From Dama dama (lineage: Eukaryota > Chordata > Mammalia > Artiodactyla > Cervidae): 64,000 nt of DNA. A program made the translations under genes and the position numbers. The notes beneath the pieces are model-generated. The model saw nothing but the letters and a program-made list of their open reading frames with translations, made no database searches and was not told the origin of the DNA. Location of the stretch: positions 27,971,981 through 28,035,980 of the forward strand of contig NC_083693.1 of assembly GCF_033118175.1 (NCBI RefSeq), in the 5' to 3' direction. This document shows positions 32,658 through 42,638 of the stretch, piece by piece (the stretch's first letter is position 1; each line of letters begins with the position of its first letter).

Positions 32658-32998
32658 TACATACAAACAAAAGCTACAAGACAAGGTTGCATGAACTTGG
32701 CCTCCTGCCAACAGGTATTGGTAGATGTAGTCCAAGTTCCTTCCAGTTTGGACCATAGCGTCCTTGGTTGATAAGTAGCAATCTTACCTCTTAGCTTTGT
32801 AGCCATTTGCTAGCATGGTTAATCTCACTGTGCCCAGCAACATTGTGCTCAAGAGCAGCAAAAGTTTTACAGTGTCTGAAATAAAAGGTGTGTGATTGTG
32901 ATGGAACTGAAAGAAGAAATCATAAAAGACTGAAAGTGCTGAGAAAATATAATGACTGCTGTTTCCATGTGTTGCGATTCATTCCAAAAGGATTCACA
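32658..32998. other. unique DNA, possible decayed DNA transposon
   Basis: The text around the SINE (tatgaatttccaagttataa before it, tacatacaaacaaaagctac after it) and ctgaaataaaag near 32,877 faintly recall a Tigger/pogo-type element. The likeness is too weak to call. Confidence 0.25.
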
Positions 32999-33124
32999 GG
33001 GATTTCCCTGGTGGTCCAGTGGTTGAGACTCTCTGCAGGGGGCACAGGTTCAATCCCTGGTCAGGGAACTAAGATCCCACACGCCACATGGTGTGGCCAA
33101 AAATTAATAAATAAATAAATAAAC
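32999..33124 (+). mobile_element. CHR-1 SINE, short form
   Basis: The head gggatttccctggtggtcca is followed by ggttcaatccctggtcaggg, then cacatggtgtggcca and an (AAAT)n tail. Confidence 0.92.
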
Positions 33125-33394
33125 TGGAGACTTTATTTCTAGAGCATTCAATTAAACAAAACAATGATGCACAGTCCAGAAAGAGAAAGTGCTTAGCATG
33201 CAACCTGCCATGCTACACCATCCCTGATAATCAGCAAGAGGGGAGGGGAAAGAACAAGGCAAGAACTTGAGAGCAAGGAGCTACAAGATGAGCACCTTGT
33301 GGGGTGCCCATGAGCCAGGTATTAATGCAGGACAAAGCTGAGACTTTGCTCAAGGACCTAATGGCAGAGTGGTCAAAGTGCTGCTATTGAGATG
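33125..33394. other. unique DNA, no feature recognised
   Basis: About 270 bp without recognised repeats. Confidence 0.35.
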
Positions 33395-33790
33395 TGTGTT
33401 CATTCATTCATCATCTATTTTACTGAATGTCTAACATTAACCAAACATACTTGCTGACTACTGGGAACATCATGGTGACTAAAAAAGACGCAGTCCTTAC
33501 CCTTGAAAACCTACAGTCAGTGGGAGATAGGGATAGATATAGGTGATAACTAAAAAACATGAAAGTGTAAATGCAATCAGTGCTATGAAAGAAACAAAAT
33601 AGAAGGCAGTGATGGAAAGCCAGGGAAGAGGAAGGGGGCAGGTGATGTAGGGAGCTGATAACCAGGGGAGGATCATAGGTTCCAGGCCCTTCAAGTCTGC
33701 ACAGCCGAGTTAGAGTGAGTGGGGAGATGGAAAGTGCAGTGTCATGATGGCTGAGGGGCTCAGGAGATGAGGCTGGAGGCTGCAGGGAGT
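33395..33790 (-). mobile_element. L2 LINE 3' end
   Basis: ttcattcattcatcatctat, tgctgactactgggaacatc, aaaacctacagtcagtggga and tcagtgctatgaaagaaaca follow the reversed L2 terminus. The 128-codon minus frame (33,420-33,806) is its remnant. Confidence 0.65.
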
Positions 33791-34355
33791 TACCCGCTCC
33801 ACACACTTCCTTAGTGCACTGAGCTACTTGGAAAAAAGATTGCCCATGAAATACTTATCAGTGTGAAGAAGCAGCATCTGCTGGTTTTAATGTTTCCAAG
33901 GACATATACTCTGATTAAGTTATGCTCCCAGGGCCTTGGTCCCTCTGGATTCAAACAAATACACTTATGAAGAATGTAACCTGCTCTTAAATAGAGGAAG
34001 TGCTGTGTGCTATCTAGCAAGGCTGTGGTGTTAATTTTTAATTTGATATCACTAAAGAACCAAGGAAGTGTTTAACTGGATTGAGCTGAGAGAACTGTTA
34101 ACCCGGTCTGGATCTTTTCTACTTTGTGCAGAGTGGACTCTGCTGAACCTCTGCTGTTCCTCCTACACTGACCTTGACCCAGACTGGTGTGCATTTCCTG
34201 TGTCATGGGCTTCTGTTTGCAAACAACCCCTAGTTTTTATGTAACAGGTCAAAATTCAGTTCAGCATTTATCCAATATGCTGCTGTGCTTTCTAAGATTA
34301 GGTTTGGCTATGAGAAGTAGCAAATCCAACATAAAAATGGCTTTAAAAGATGGTA
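33791..34355. other. unique DNA, no feature recognised
   Basis: About 565 bp. No repeat, exon or RNA gene supported. Confidence 0.35.
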
Positions 34356-34740
34356 GTTTATTTCTCTCTTAAATAAAAATTGAGAGCTGAAGAGTCTAGG
34401 GAGAATGGGAGCTCTGCTCCACCAAATCTTCAGGAAGTCAAGCTCCTTCTCTCTTACAGCTCTGCCAGCCACAGCCTCTGTTTACCTCATGAGCCAACAT
34501 GGTTGCTCCAGCTCCAGCCATCAGCTCTCAGACAGCAGGAAAAAGAAAAGGAAGAAAAGTCCTCTCAAGTCAAGAAAAGTCCTGCACTCATCTCTTCTAT
34601 GTATATCCCATTGGCTAGGACTAGTCATAGAATATTCCTAGCTGCAAGGGAGTCTGTAAATTTATTCTCTATCAAAAATAAAAGAAGAAAGGGCTGCCTC
34701 ATCCAACAAGCTCTGAAAGTTATCTGTTACCAGTTTTGTC
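34356..34740 (-). mobile_element. unclassified old interspersed repeat
   Basis: gtttatttctctcttaaata, aggaagtcaagctccttctc, ccaacatggttgctccagct and tcccattggctaggactag resemble an old mammalian repeat, probably LTR-derived, that I cannot name. The 145-codon plus frame here (34,380-34,817) is probably its translation. Confidence 0.35.
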
Positions 34741-35149
34741 CCCCAGTTTCCATGGCTCTGCTGTGCTTCTCTTCATCTGTAGCCCTATCTCAGCTCCCTC
34801 TAGGTTCTGCTGTTTAGAAGTCATATCTCCTTCTTCTTTGGGAAGAAAAGACACATTGCAATTTTGTCAGGGCTGAAAATGGCCCTTTGGGCAAAAGCTC
34901 AGACACTAAGATATATACCATGAATTATTAGAAAATCATGTGTCTAGATTGCAGTAGCTGATAAATTTATCATTTATCATCTTAATGTCCACTGTCCTGG
35001 GGACAGTAAGTGGTAATGCTGATATTATTAGAGGATCTGAGCAAGGGAGGAAAGTAGGAAATTAATTTTTACAGAAAACTCATGTTATACTTTACATGAA
35101 TTCTTTACCCACTTAGAATTCCCAAGAAATAATTATTGACTTGGAAAAA
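34741..35149. other. unique DNA, no feature recognised
   Basis: About 410 bp, AT-rich in its second half. Confidence 0.35.
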
Positions 35150-35860
35150 TTCATTGATTATAGTACTTCACTCAATATCTGTTTTTTGAGCATCTACTAT
35201 GTGTCTGATACTACAGTTCAGTTCAGTTCAGTCGCTCAGTCGTGTTTGACTCTTTGCAACCCCATGAATCACAGCACACCAGGCCTCCCTGTCCATCACC
35301 AACTCCCGGAGCTTACTCAAACTCATGCCCATTGAGTCAGTGAAGCCATCCAGCAATCTCATTCTCTGTCATCCCCTTCTCCTCCTGCCCCTCATCCGTC
35401 CCAGCATCAGGGTCTTTTCCAATGAGTCAACTCTTCGCATGAGGTGGCCAAAGTACTGGAGTTTCAGCTTCAGCATCAGTCCTTCCAATGAACACCCAGG
35501 ACTGATTCTCCTTTAGGATGGACTGGTTGGATCTCCTTGCAGTCCAAGGGACTCTCAAGAGTCTTCTCCAACACCACAGTTCAAAAGCATCAATTTTTCG
35601 GCACTCAGCTTTCTTCACAGTCCAAGTCTCACATCCATACATGACCACTGGAAAAACCATAGCTTTGACTAGGCGGACCTTTGTTGGCAAAGTAATATCT
35701 CTGCTTTTTAATATGCTATCTAGGTTGATACTACTTAGGTACTTGGAATCCAGCAGTGAACAAGAACTTTGTCCTCATGGTCCTTGTATTCTAGTGGTGG
35801 AGAGAGAAGCAATAAACAAGAAAACAAATCAATAATATATTCTCAGATAGTAGATAAGAG
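35150..35860 (-). mobile_element. L2 LINE 3' end, split by ART2A
   Basis: ttgagcatctactatgtgtc lies left of the ART2A. acttggaatccagcagtgaa, catggtccttgtattctagt and agcaataaacaagaaaacaa lie right of it. Together they read as one reversed L2 end. Confidence 0.65.
35215..35725 (-). mobile_element. ART2A/BovB 3' element, 511 bp, with 9-bp TSD
   Basis: It starts with the triple agttcagttcagttcag-type motif and runs through all ART2A landmarks to ggcaaagtaatatctctgct and atgctatctaggt. tgatactac occurs at 35,206-35,214 and 35,726-35,734. It is the longest BovB-derived copy in the window. Its minus-strand translation contains the BovB RT end (VVMYGCETWTVKKAE). Confidence 0.95.
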
Positions 35861-35951
35861 GAGAGAATGGGGGTGGTAGAGGACTATTCTAATAAGAGGT
35901 GATATAATTATGAACCAATAATCATAGCTAATTCTTACACAAATTTACCAT

Positions 35952-36090
35952 GGTGGTGGCGGTGGTTTAGTCACTAAGTCATGTCCAAATTTTGCAGCTC
36001 CATGAACCGTAGCCCACCAGACTCCTTTGTCCATGGGATTTCCCAGGCAAGAACACTGGAGTGGGCTGCCACTTCCTTCTCCAGGAATAT
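35952..36090 (-). mobile_element. Bov-A monomer fragment
   Basis: tagtcactaagtcatgtcca to ctgccacttccttctccagg. Only the BovB-derived half is present, with no tRNA-like head. Confidence 0.88.
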
Positions 36091-36094
36091 ATCA

Positions 36095-36690
36095 TGCCAT
36101 AGGCTGTTGTAACAAAGTACCACAAACTGGATATCTTTTTTTAAAGATTTGTTTATTTGTTGATTTGTTGATTTTGTTTTGACCACACCACATGGTGTGG
36201 CATGGGGGGTCTTAGTTCCCAGACCAGGAATCAAACTCATGCCCCCATCAGTGAAAGCACAGGGCGTTAACCACCCCAGGGCCACCAGAGAAGTCCCCTG
36301 GATATCTTAAACAACAAGAATGTATTGTCTCACAGTACTGGGGGCTAGAAATCCAAAATCCGAGTGTCTGTAGGGTTATTTCCTTCTGAGAGTTGTGTGG
36401 AAGAATCTGCTCTAAGCCTCTCTCCTTGTTTCTGGTGGGTTTTCAGCAACCTTTGGCCTGCCTTGGCTTGCAGCAGCTGAGCCGCAGTCTTCACATGGGG
36501 TTCTTGCTGTGTCTCTGTCTCTATGTCCAAATTTCCTCCTTTGATAAGGACACCAGTCATACTGGAGTAGAGCCCGCCCTAATGACCTCACCTTAACTTG
36601 ATCATCTACAAAGGCCTTATTTCCAAATAAGGTCACAGTCACAAGTACTGGGGGCTAGGACTTAAATCCATAAGACCACCCTTCCAGAAC
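36095..36690 (-). mobile_element. MST/MLT1-type (MaLR) solo LTR, split by CHR-1
   Basis: aggctgttgtaacaaagtac, cttaaacaacaagaatgtat, ctcacagtactgggggctag, ataaggacaccagtcatact and taatgacctcaccttaactt follow the reversed MaLR LTR. No internal region is present. Confidence 0.82.
36138..36297 (-). mobile_element. CHR-1 SINE inside the MaLR LTR, perfect 11-bp TSD
   Basis: T-rich tail at left, reversed head ccaccagagaagtcc at right. ctggatatctt occurs at 36,127-36,137 and 36,298-36,308. Confidence 0.95.
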
Positions 36691-37009
36691 TATGTAATTA
36701 CATCATCACTCTGGTTAGATTAAAGTGCAGTATTTACATTGTAATGAACTTAATTCTCAGTTATTCAGAGCTAAGCCATGTAGTCCATTTCCTTTCCTGA
36801 ATAATTTTTACATCCCTGATGTTAATAATTGCTATTCTGTTTGATTGAGTTTTTATGTTACCACTAATTCAACTCAAAACTCCCTGCCAGTCATCTAAAT
36901 CTTTTTCCATCTTTTTCCATTACATTCACTTATCTCAATTGCCCTATCAATTTCATCTTGATGAATTCCCCCTCCTCAAACCTTCTGACCTTCTTTAATC
37001 TGGTCAGAT
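36691..37009. other. AT-rich unique DNA
   Basis: About 320 bp with no recognised feature. Confidence 0.35.
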
Positions 37010-37390
37010 TCCTCTTTGGAAAATGTTCACTATTATGCTGGAGTTTTTTCTTATTTCTGGTTTTTTGGATCAGTTGTCTTATTGTTAGTTACTCCTTAGA
37101 TTTATAAAGCATAGTTTCCTGAGAAAGAGTGTGGGGGAGATAAATATTTGAGACATTGTTCCCAATATGTGTGCATTCTACATTTATGCTCAATGGATAG
37201 CTTGGCTGGGTATAGGAAGATAGGTATGAAATCCTTTCCCTTTAGAATCTTGATAGCACTACTCCATAGCTTCCAACACTGCTGTTGAGAAGGGTGAAGT
37301 ACTCTACTTCCTGATTATTCAAATAAACCTATTTATTTCTCTCTGGAGGCTTATTAGAGCTTCTTTTGGTCTTCAGCTAAGGTTGACAGA
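37010..37390 (-). mobile_element. old LINE-like repeat (possibly HAL1)
   Basis: tttataaagcatagtttcct, gatagcttggctgggtatag, tccatagcttccaacactgc and ttatttctctctggaggctt match a common old mammalian repeat that I believe is HAL1/L1-related. The name is uncertain. Confidence 0.45.
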
Positions 37391-37531
37391 ATTCTAAGAT
37401 GATCCTCAATGAGTTACACCCTTGTATATTCTGAGTGTGAACAGAAGCTGTAATCTGCTTCTAGCCAACAGAACATGGCAAAGGTGATGCAATAGTCACT
37501 CATGTGATTATATTATATAAAATTCTGTCTT

Positions 37532-38101
37532 CCATGGAAGCAACCTAAATGTCCATGGACAGATGAATGGGTAAAGAAGATGTGGTGTGTGTGTGTGTAT
37601 GTATGTATGTATGCATATATATATACACACACAAAAAAACAGAACATTATCCAGTCATAAAAATAATGAAATAATACCATTAGCAGGATTGACCTAGAGA
37701 TTATCATACTAAGTAAAGTAAGTCAGACAAAGACAAATACCATATGATATTGCTTATATGTGGAATCTAAAAAAAAAAATGAGATTAATAAACTTACAAA
37801 ACAGAAATAGAGTCACAGATGGAGAAAACAAACATGGTTACTGTGGGGAAAGGGAAGGAGAGGGATATGTTGGGAGATTGGGATTGACATATACACAATA
37901 CTATACACAAAATAGATAACTAATAAAGACCTACTGTATAGCACAGGGAACTATACTCAATACTCTGTAATGACCTATATGGGAAAAGAGCCTAAAGAAG
38001 AGTGGATATATGTATAATAGGTATAACTGATTCTCTTTCCTGCAGAGTAGAAATACAACATTGTAAATCAACTATCCTCCAATAAAAAAAAATTTTTTAA
38101 A
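37532..38101 (+). mobile_element. L1 3' end (first of two), inside MLT1
   Basis: catggaagcaacctaaatgt, ccatatgatattgcttatat, cctactgtatagcacaggga and tgtaaatcaactatcctcca, ending in an A/T tail. The likely TSD is attctgtctt (37,522-37,531) against actctgtctt (38,103-38,112). Confidence 0.85.
37584..37640. repeat. (TG)n(TATG)n(CA)n microsatellite within the L1
   Basis: gtgtgtgtgtgtatgtatgt followed by atatatatacacacacaca. It expanded at the L1 ORF2 site that normally reads tatatatac. Confidence 0.85.
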
Positions 38102-38112
38102 GACTCTGTCTT

Positions 38113-38702
38113 ACACATGTACCCCAATATTCATTACAGCAATATTTACAATAGCCATGACACAGAAGCAACCTAGATGTCCACTGAAAGATTAATGGAT
38201 GAAGAAGTTGTGGCACATTTATATAATGGAATAGTACTCAGCCATAAAAAGGAACAAATTTGAGTCAGTTGTAGTGAGGTGGGTGAACCTAGAGCCTCTT
38301 ATACAGAGTAAAGTAAGTCAGAGAGAGAAAAGCAACATGTTATCACATGTTAACACATATATATGAAATCTAGAAAAATGGTCCTGATGAACCAAGTAGA
38401 GAACAGACTTGTGGACACAGCAAGGGAAGGTGAGGATGGGACACATCGAGAGAGTAGCAATGACATATATACACTATCATGTGTAAAACAGATAACTAGT
38501 GAGAAGTTGCTAAATAACACAGGGAGCCCAGCCTGGTGCTCTATGATGACCTAGAGGCTTGGGCTGGGAGAAGGGAGGGAGGGAGGGGATATACATATAA
38601 TTATGATTGATTCGTATTGCTGCATGGCAGAAACCAACATAAAATTTTAAAGCAACTGTTTTTTAAAATAAAAAAAATAACAGTAAAAGGAAAAAAAAAA
38701 AA
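38113..38702 (+). mobile_element. L1 3' end (second of two), inside MLT1
   Basis: ccccaatattcattacagca, ggaatagtactcagccataa, gtaaagtaagtcagagagag, ggagggagggaggggatata and a final A-rich tail. It abuts the target duplication of the first copy; its own TSD is unclear. Confidence 0.85.
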
Positions 38703-38784
38703 GACTTAGACTGGAGTGACAGAGTCTCCTGTAGGCTTTGAGGAAGTTCATGGCCATGTTATGAGAGGGCATTAAGTACATTTA

Positions 38785-38960
38785 CCAAGTTGTTGTTGCA
38801 ACTATCACCACTAATACTTCTAAAAGTTTTCATCACCCCAAATAGAAGCTCTGTACCCATTAAGTAAAAACCTCCATTCCTAACTGCTTTTTATACAGCT
38901 TTCCACCAATCTTTTTCCCCGCCTCCACCTCCAGCTTCAAAAGTTTCTAATGTAAGCAGT
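38785..38960 (-). mobile_element. old L1 3'UTR fragment
   Basis: caactatcaccactaatact, ttttcatcaccccaaataga and gtacccattaag match a reversed L1M 3'UTR. Confidence 0.55.
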
Positions 38961-39234
38961 CTCTGAGCCTTCACACTCTGCCATGTACATCTGGTTGACT
39001 CTGAGGATTCTCCTGGTTTAGGATTCTGCTAGCTTAGGAATCTTCTTTCTTATATCAGCTACATAAGTTACCATTCACCCATCTGCTTTCTAGCTCCCCA
39101 AATGATGTTGTCTCTACTTCCATCCTCCCCATCTTTGTGGATTTATGGGAAAAAAAAACTTTATCGAGAATTTTAGTGGCATTTCAGAACAAACTGAATT
39201 TAAATGACTGTGCTTAATCTACCACTTTCACCAA
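38961..39234. other. unique DNA, no feature recognised
   Basis: About 270 bp, pyrimidine-rich at the left. Confidence 0.35.
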
Positions 39235-39370
39235 AAAGTCAATTGGATATGTAGATCTTATATCTAGCCACCTTGCCAAATGTGTTAACTTCTAACAACT
39301 TTTCAGCTCATTTGATTGCATTGTGTACAGATAATAAGAGTTTTCAGGCTTCTTGCAATATGGTCTGTTA
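39235..39370 (-). mobile_element. old L1 ORF2 fragment
   Basis: ccaccttgccaaatgtgtta, tttgattgcattgtgtacag and ataagagttttcaggcttct resemble reversed L1 reverse-transcriptase text. Confidence 0.5.
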
Positions 39371-39827
39371 AGTTGATGGAGTTCTCCCCTCCGGCTACAG
39401 ACAAATAGAAACAATTGATATCATTTTTAAAATATGGCTGAACAGAAAGAAAGAGGGAAGGAGGGAGGGAGGGAGAGACATAATAGTGTCAGTAACTAAG
39501 ACAGCAGTCAGAGCTAAAAAGGTACAGGAAAGGTCATGACCACCCACAGAGGGTCTGAGGTCATGGATCAGGATTCCAACACCTTCATAGGTATAGGAAA
39601 TCCCACCTTGGCCCTTTAAGTGGGAACCTGAGACTGAGCTGCAAGAGGTGCTTTCTGTGTCCCATGTCAAATGCCTTTGGCCAGCCTCTGACTTCCATGT
39701 AGAAGATGATAATACCCCACACCTACAGCAAGCACCTAAGAACAGGGGCCAGGTCATGTGGGGCTTAACAGGCCAAGGTAGGAAGTTTGGAAAGAGTTTA
39801 TATGCGCAGTGGTATTATCTTCCTCAG
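39371..39827. other. unique DNA with a (GGGA)n tract
   Basis: aaagaggg-aaggagggaggg near 39,444-39,477 is a purine microsatellite. The 120-codon minus frame (39,395-39,757) is not recognisable. Confidence 0.4.
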
Positions 39828-40165
39828 TTGCTTTCCAGGTAGAGCTAGTGGTAAAGAAACTGCCTGCCAATGCAGGAGATGTAAGAGATGCGGGTTCTAT
39901 CCCTGGGTCGGGAAGATCTCCTGGAGGAGGCCATAGCAACCCACTCCAGTATTCTTTATATATACATAAATTTATATATATATTAATGGAATGATAATTG
40001 CTTTATAATATTGTGTTGGTTTCTGCCATACATCAGTGTGAGTCAGCCACAGGTATGCATATGTCCCCTCCCTCTTATTCTTGCCTGGAGAATCCCATGG
40101 ACAGAGGAGCCTGGCGGGCTACAGTCCATAGAGTCACAAAGAGTCAGACATAACTGAATTGATTC
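39828..40165 (+). mobile_element. Bov-tA SINE split by an L1 fragment
   Basis: The left half runs from gttgctttccaggtagagct to caacccactccagtattctt. The right half runs from attcttgcctggagaatccc to cagacataactgaattg. A CA run follows the SINE end. Confidence 0.93.
39957..40075 (-). mobile_element. L1 3'-end fragment inserted in the Bov-tA, 7-bp TSD
   Basis: A T/A-rich start (tatatatacataaatttata) is followed by ataattgctttataatattg and ttctgccatacatcagtgtg, a reversed ruminant L1 3'UTR. tattctt occurs at 39,950-39,956 and 40,076-40,082. Only about 120 bp long: an extreme 5' truncation. Confidence 0.9.
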
Positions 40166-40284
40166 AACACACACACATTATCTCATTTATATCTCCAAAA
40201 GACTCCTGTGGTTGCTCTGTGGAGAAATGGATGTTAGTAGAAGCAGGGGAAGAAGTTGGGAGGGCACTGCAGCAGACAGGGTAG

Positions 40285-40745
40285 AGTTCTCATTACCGGT
40301 CACTGCATAACAAACCAGATTTAGTAGCACCAAAACAGTAGCCATTCTATTATGCTCATGGCTTCTGTGAATCAAGAATTCAGAAAGGGCACAGGGATGA
40401 TGGTTTCCCCCTGCTCCATGGGGTCTGAATTCTTAGCTGGGAGGTGTCAAATGGCAAAATGGCTGGGAACTGCAAAAGCTTGGTTTAGCTGGAACTGTCA
40501 ACTGGAACCCCCTACTTGTGCTCTCCTGGACTTCCTCACAGCAGGACAGCTCACTTACAAAAGGGAGTATTTAAAGGGAGTGTTTCAAGAGAACTAAAGA
40601 GAAGTCTTTGATGACCTATCCTGAGAAGCCATATAGTATCATTTCCACCATATTTTATGGGTCAAGGTGGTCCCAGGTCCATGGAGGTTCAAGGGGAGGG
40701 AACATTAACCCCCACCTCTTGATGAGAGGAGTGCAAAAGAACTTG
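40285..40745 (-). mobile_element. MLT1-type (MaLR) LTR
   Basis: cactgcataacaaaccagat, ctcatggcttctgtgaatca and, at the far end, ttcaaggggagggaacatta and ctcttgatgagaggagtgca follow the reversed MLT1 order. Strongly diverged. Confidence 0.55.
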
Positions 40746-40769
40746 AAGACCATGATTTAAAATCGGTAA

Positions 40770-41000
40770 GGGAGAGACGACTGTGGTTATGACTATTGCC
40801 ACAGAAATAGATACGGTAGGAGAAGACAGATTCAAGATACATTCAGAAGTCGAGCCAAAAACTTTGCTACTGAATTGCACACTCAGGAAAGAGCGGGGGG
40901 AGGGGTGATATAAAAGAAAGGAATCCGAGATGACCTCTAGGTTTTTGGCCTGAGCATGTGGGTAAATGGTAATGCCAGTTATAAGACGAGGATGAAGTCA
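40770..41000 (-). mobile_element. L2 LINE fragment
   Basis: gatgacctctaggtttttgg, cctgagcatgtgggtaaatg and gtaatgccagttataagacg match reversed L2 ORF2. Confidence 0.55.
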
Positions 41001-41099
41001 TCCCCAAAAGGTTTTATTTCATATAAAAGAAAAGGTTAAAAGAAAATTACATATTTACCAAGTAATATATATACAGACTTTGTGCTTGAAATGTGTTTT

Positions 41100-41268
41100 T
41101 TTCTCTAATCTTTAAAACATCCCTGTGAAGTAGGCATTTTCATTTCCATTTTTCAGATGTAGAAACCAAGTTCCCACAGGTAAGTTACTTGCATAAGGTT
41201 ACACGGCAAGTAAGAGACAGAGTCAGGATTCAAACCTTAAAGGCTCTGCTCTTTCCATTCAACTACAC
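41100..41268 (-). mobile_element. MIR SINE (first of a pair)
   Basis: taaaacatccctgtgaagta, tttttcagatgtagaaacca and aaggttacacggcaagtaag are the reversed MIR core. Confidence 0.8.
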
Positions 41269-41269
41269 T

Positions 41270-41390
41270 CTTTCCCAAGGGGTCACTGAAGCTCAGAAAG
41301 ATGAATTAACTTGCCCAAGATCACACAGCTAGGAAATGACAGAGTCAGAGTTTGAAGTAAGTTCTGGCCCTTATCTCCTCTTAGCCATAC
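41270..41390 (-). mobile_element. MIR SINE (second of a pair)
   Basis: aagctcagaaagatgaatta and cttgcccaagatcacacagc repeat the MIR core in the same orientation as the preceding copy. Confidence 0.78.
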
Positions 41391-42164
41391 AGGTGGTGAT
41401 TGAAGGTAACAGACCAGGCGTATCAACAAGAATACAAATTCTCTTGAGTAAGAGAGTTAAGGCTCTTCATGGCCCTCAGTGATAGCCTGGATGGTCTCAC
41501 GCATATCACAGTGCTCTATGAATTGTAGGTGATCCTCAATTAAAAAAGAAAGAACTATGAAAAGGTAAAAAGGCCTGCCATTATATGCCTTGACCTAAAA
41601 ATTACTCCTTAAAAATTGTCCACAGATCATTCTATCCACTCAGGGCATGGTGTTATAGATGTTCCTTGAAGACACAGAGCTGCTTGAGTGTTTGCCCAAA
41701 GCAAAGAGTGGTATCATCGACTTGTGAGATACAAAAGAGAAGCTGTCTGTGCTGCTTAAATCATGAATCTTTGATCATCCATATCCGGCATTTTTGACGC
41801 TGGCAGCAATCTGCAATTGGTGAAAATTAACACTCAAGTAGGAAACAGGTTAAAGAGGCAGTGAGAAGAGAAATTGAGGTCTTAGATCTTAACAGTCATA
41901 CCCTTTTTCTGCATCTGTTCCCCACTCAGAAGAGGGGCCTGTTTATCATTTCTCTCTTCCACTGGAAGTGAAATTTCTTGAGATCCTGGACTTATCTGTC
42001 ATGTTCATTCAGTCTCTAGTATCTAAAAAAGGATCTAGTATGGACCAGGTCCTCAGTAATGACTTGTTGAGTAGAAGAATCAATAACCCAGTTAATATTC
42101 TTTACACCTACACCATAGAGTGACATCTCTCTTTCACTGGTGAAATCTCAGGGAGCCAAATCAG
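41391..42164. other. unique DNA, no feature recognised
   Basis: About 770 bp. No repeat or gene can be supported. Confidence 0.35.
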
Positions 42165-42638
42165 TTGCAGACTTCCCATCCCACCTGCCCACCACCTGGA
42201 CCAGGTAACTTCATCCCGAGAACAGCACAGGATGTCCTGATGTCTGACACTCTGCCTGGCGGGCAGCCCTCCATCCATGAGCCTATTGGTACCTCCTTGT
42301 GGCCAGTGGTCCCTAGGCCAAGAGAGTATCAGAGGCACCAGGCCACCAGTGAGATGCCCACCTGTATCTCTCCTGTATCTCTCCAGGATGTCAGTCCTGC
42401 AGCCAGAAGCATCCAGGACACAGCCTCAGCTGTGACTCCAGCCTGTCCCCAGCCTGACTACACCAACCCGCCAGCCTCCCCCTTGCCCACAGTCACCAGC
42501 CTTCCACCCAGAGCCACTGGATTCAATGTGGGGCTCAGCTCAGGATATCTGATGACCTTAGACACCCATAAGAGTGAAAAAGAAGATGAGGGGAGCGAGG
42601 GAGAGAAGGAGAAAGAGGAAATGGTAAATGGACACTAG
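42165..42638 (+). CDS. unrecognised 157-codon open frame (weak coding candidate)
   Basis: The open frame from ATG at 42,165 to the stop at 42,636-42,638 lies in repeat-free DNA. The product is Pro/Ser/Thr-rich with no domain I recognise. It ends in a strongly acidic/basic tail (KSEKEDEGSEGEKEKEEM). Inside it, two tandem ctgtatctctc units (42,362-42,383) followed by ccag form an acceptor-like pyrimidine tract. gtaaat follows the acidic tail, so a spliced exon from about 42,388 to 42,621 is an alternative reading. No Kozak support, promoter or neighbouring exon was found. A chance frame or decayed pseudogene is more likely than a gene. Confidence 0.15.
   Translation: MQTSHPTCPPPGPGNFIPRTAQDVLMSDTLPGGQPSIHEPIGTSLWPVVPRPREYQRHQATSEMPTCISPVSLQDVSPAARSIQDTASAVTPACPQPDYTNPPASPLPTVTSLPPRATGFNVGLSSGYLMTLDTHKSEKEDEGSEGEKEKEEMVNGH

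Larger units (their letters stand above)
37395..38775 (+). mobile_element. MLT1-type LTR split by two L1 3' ends
   Basis: Left part (37,395-37,531): acagaattctaagatgatcc, cttctagccaacagaacatg and ggcaaaggtgatgcaatagt. Right part (38,703-38,775): gagtctcctgtaggctttga and catgttatgagagggc. Between them are two L1 copies in the same orientation. Confidence 0.7.

Noticed and set aside
34380..34817. 145-codon plus frame
   Set aside because: It overlaps what appears to be an old interspersed repeat; no recognised protein.
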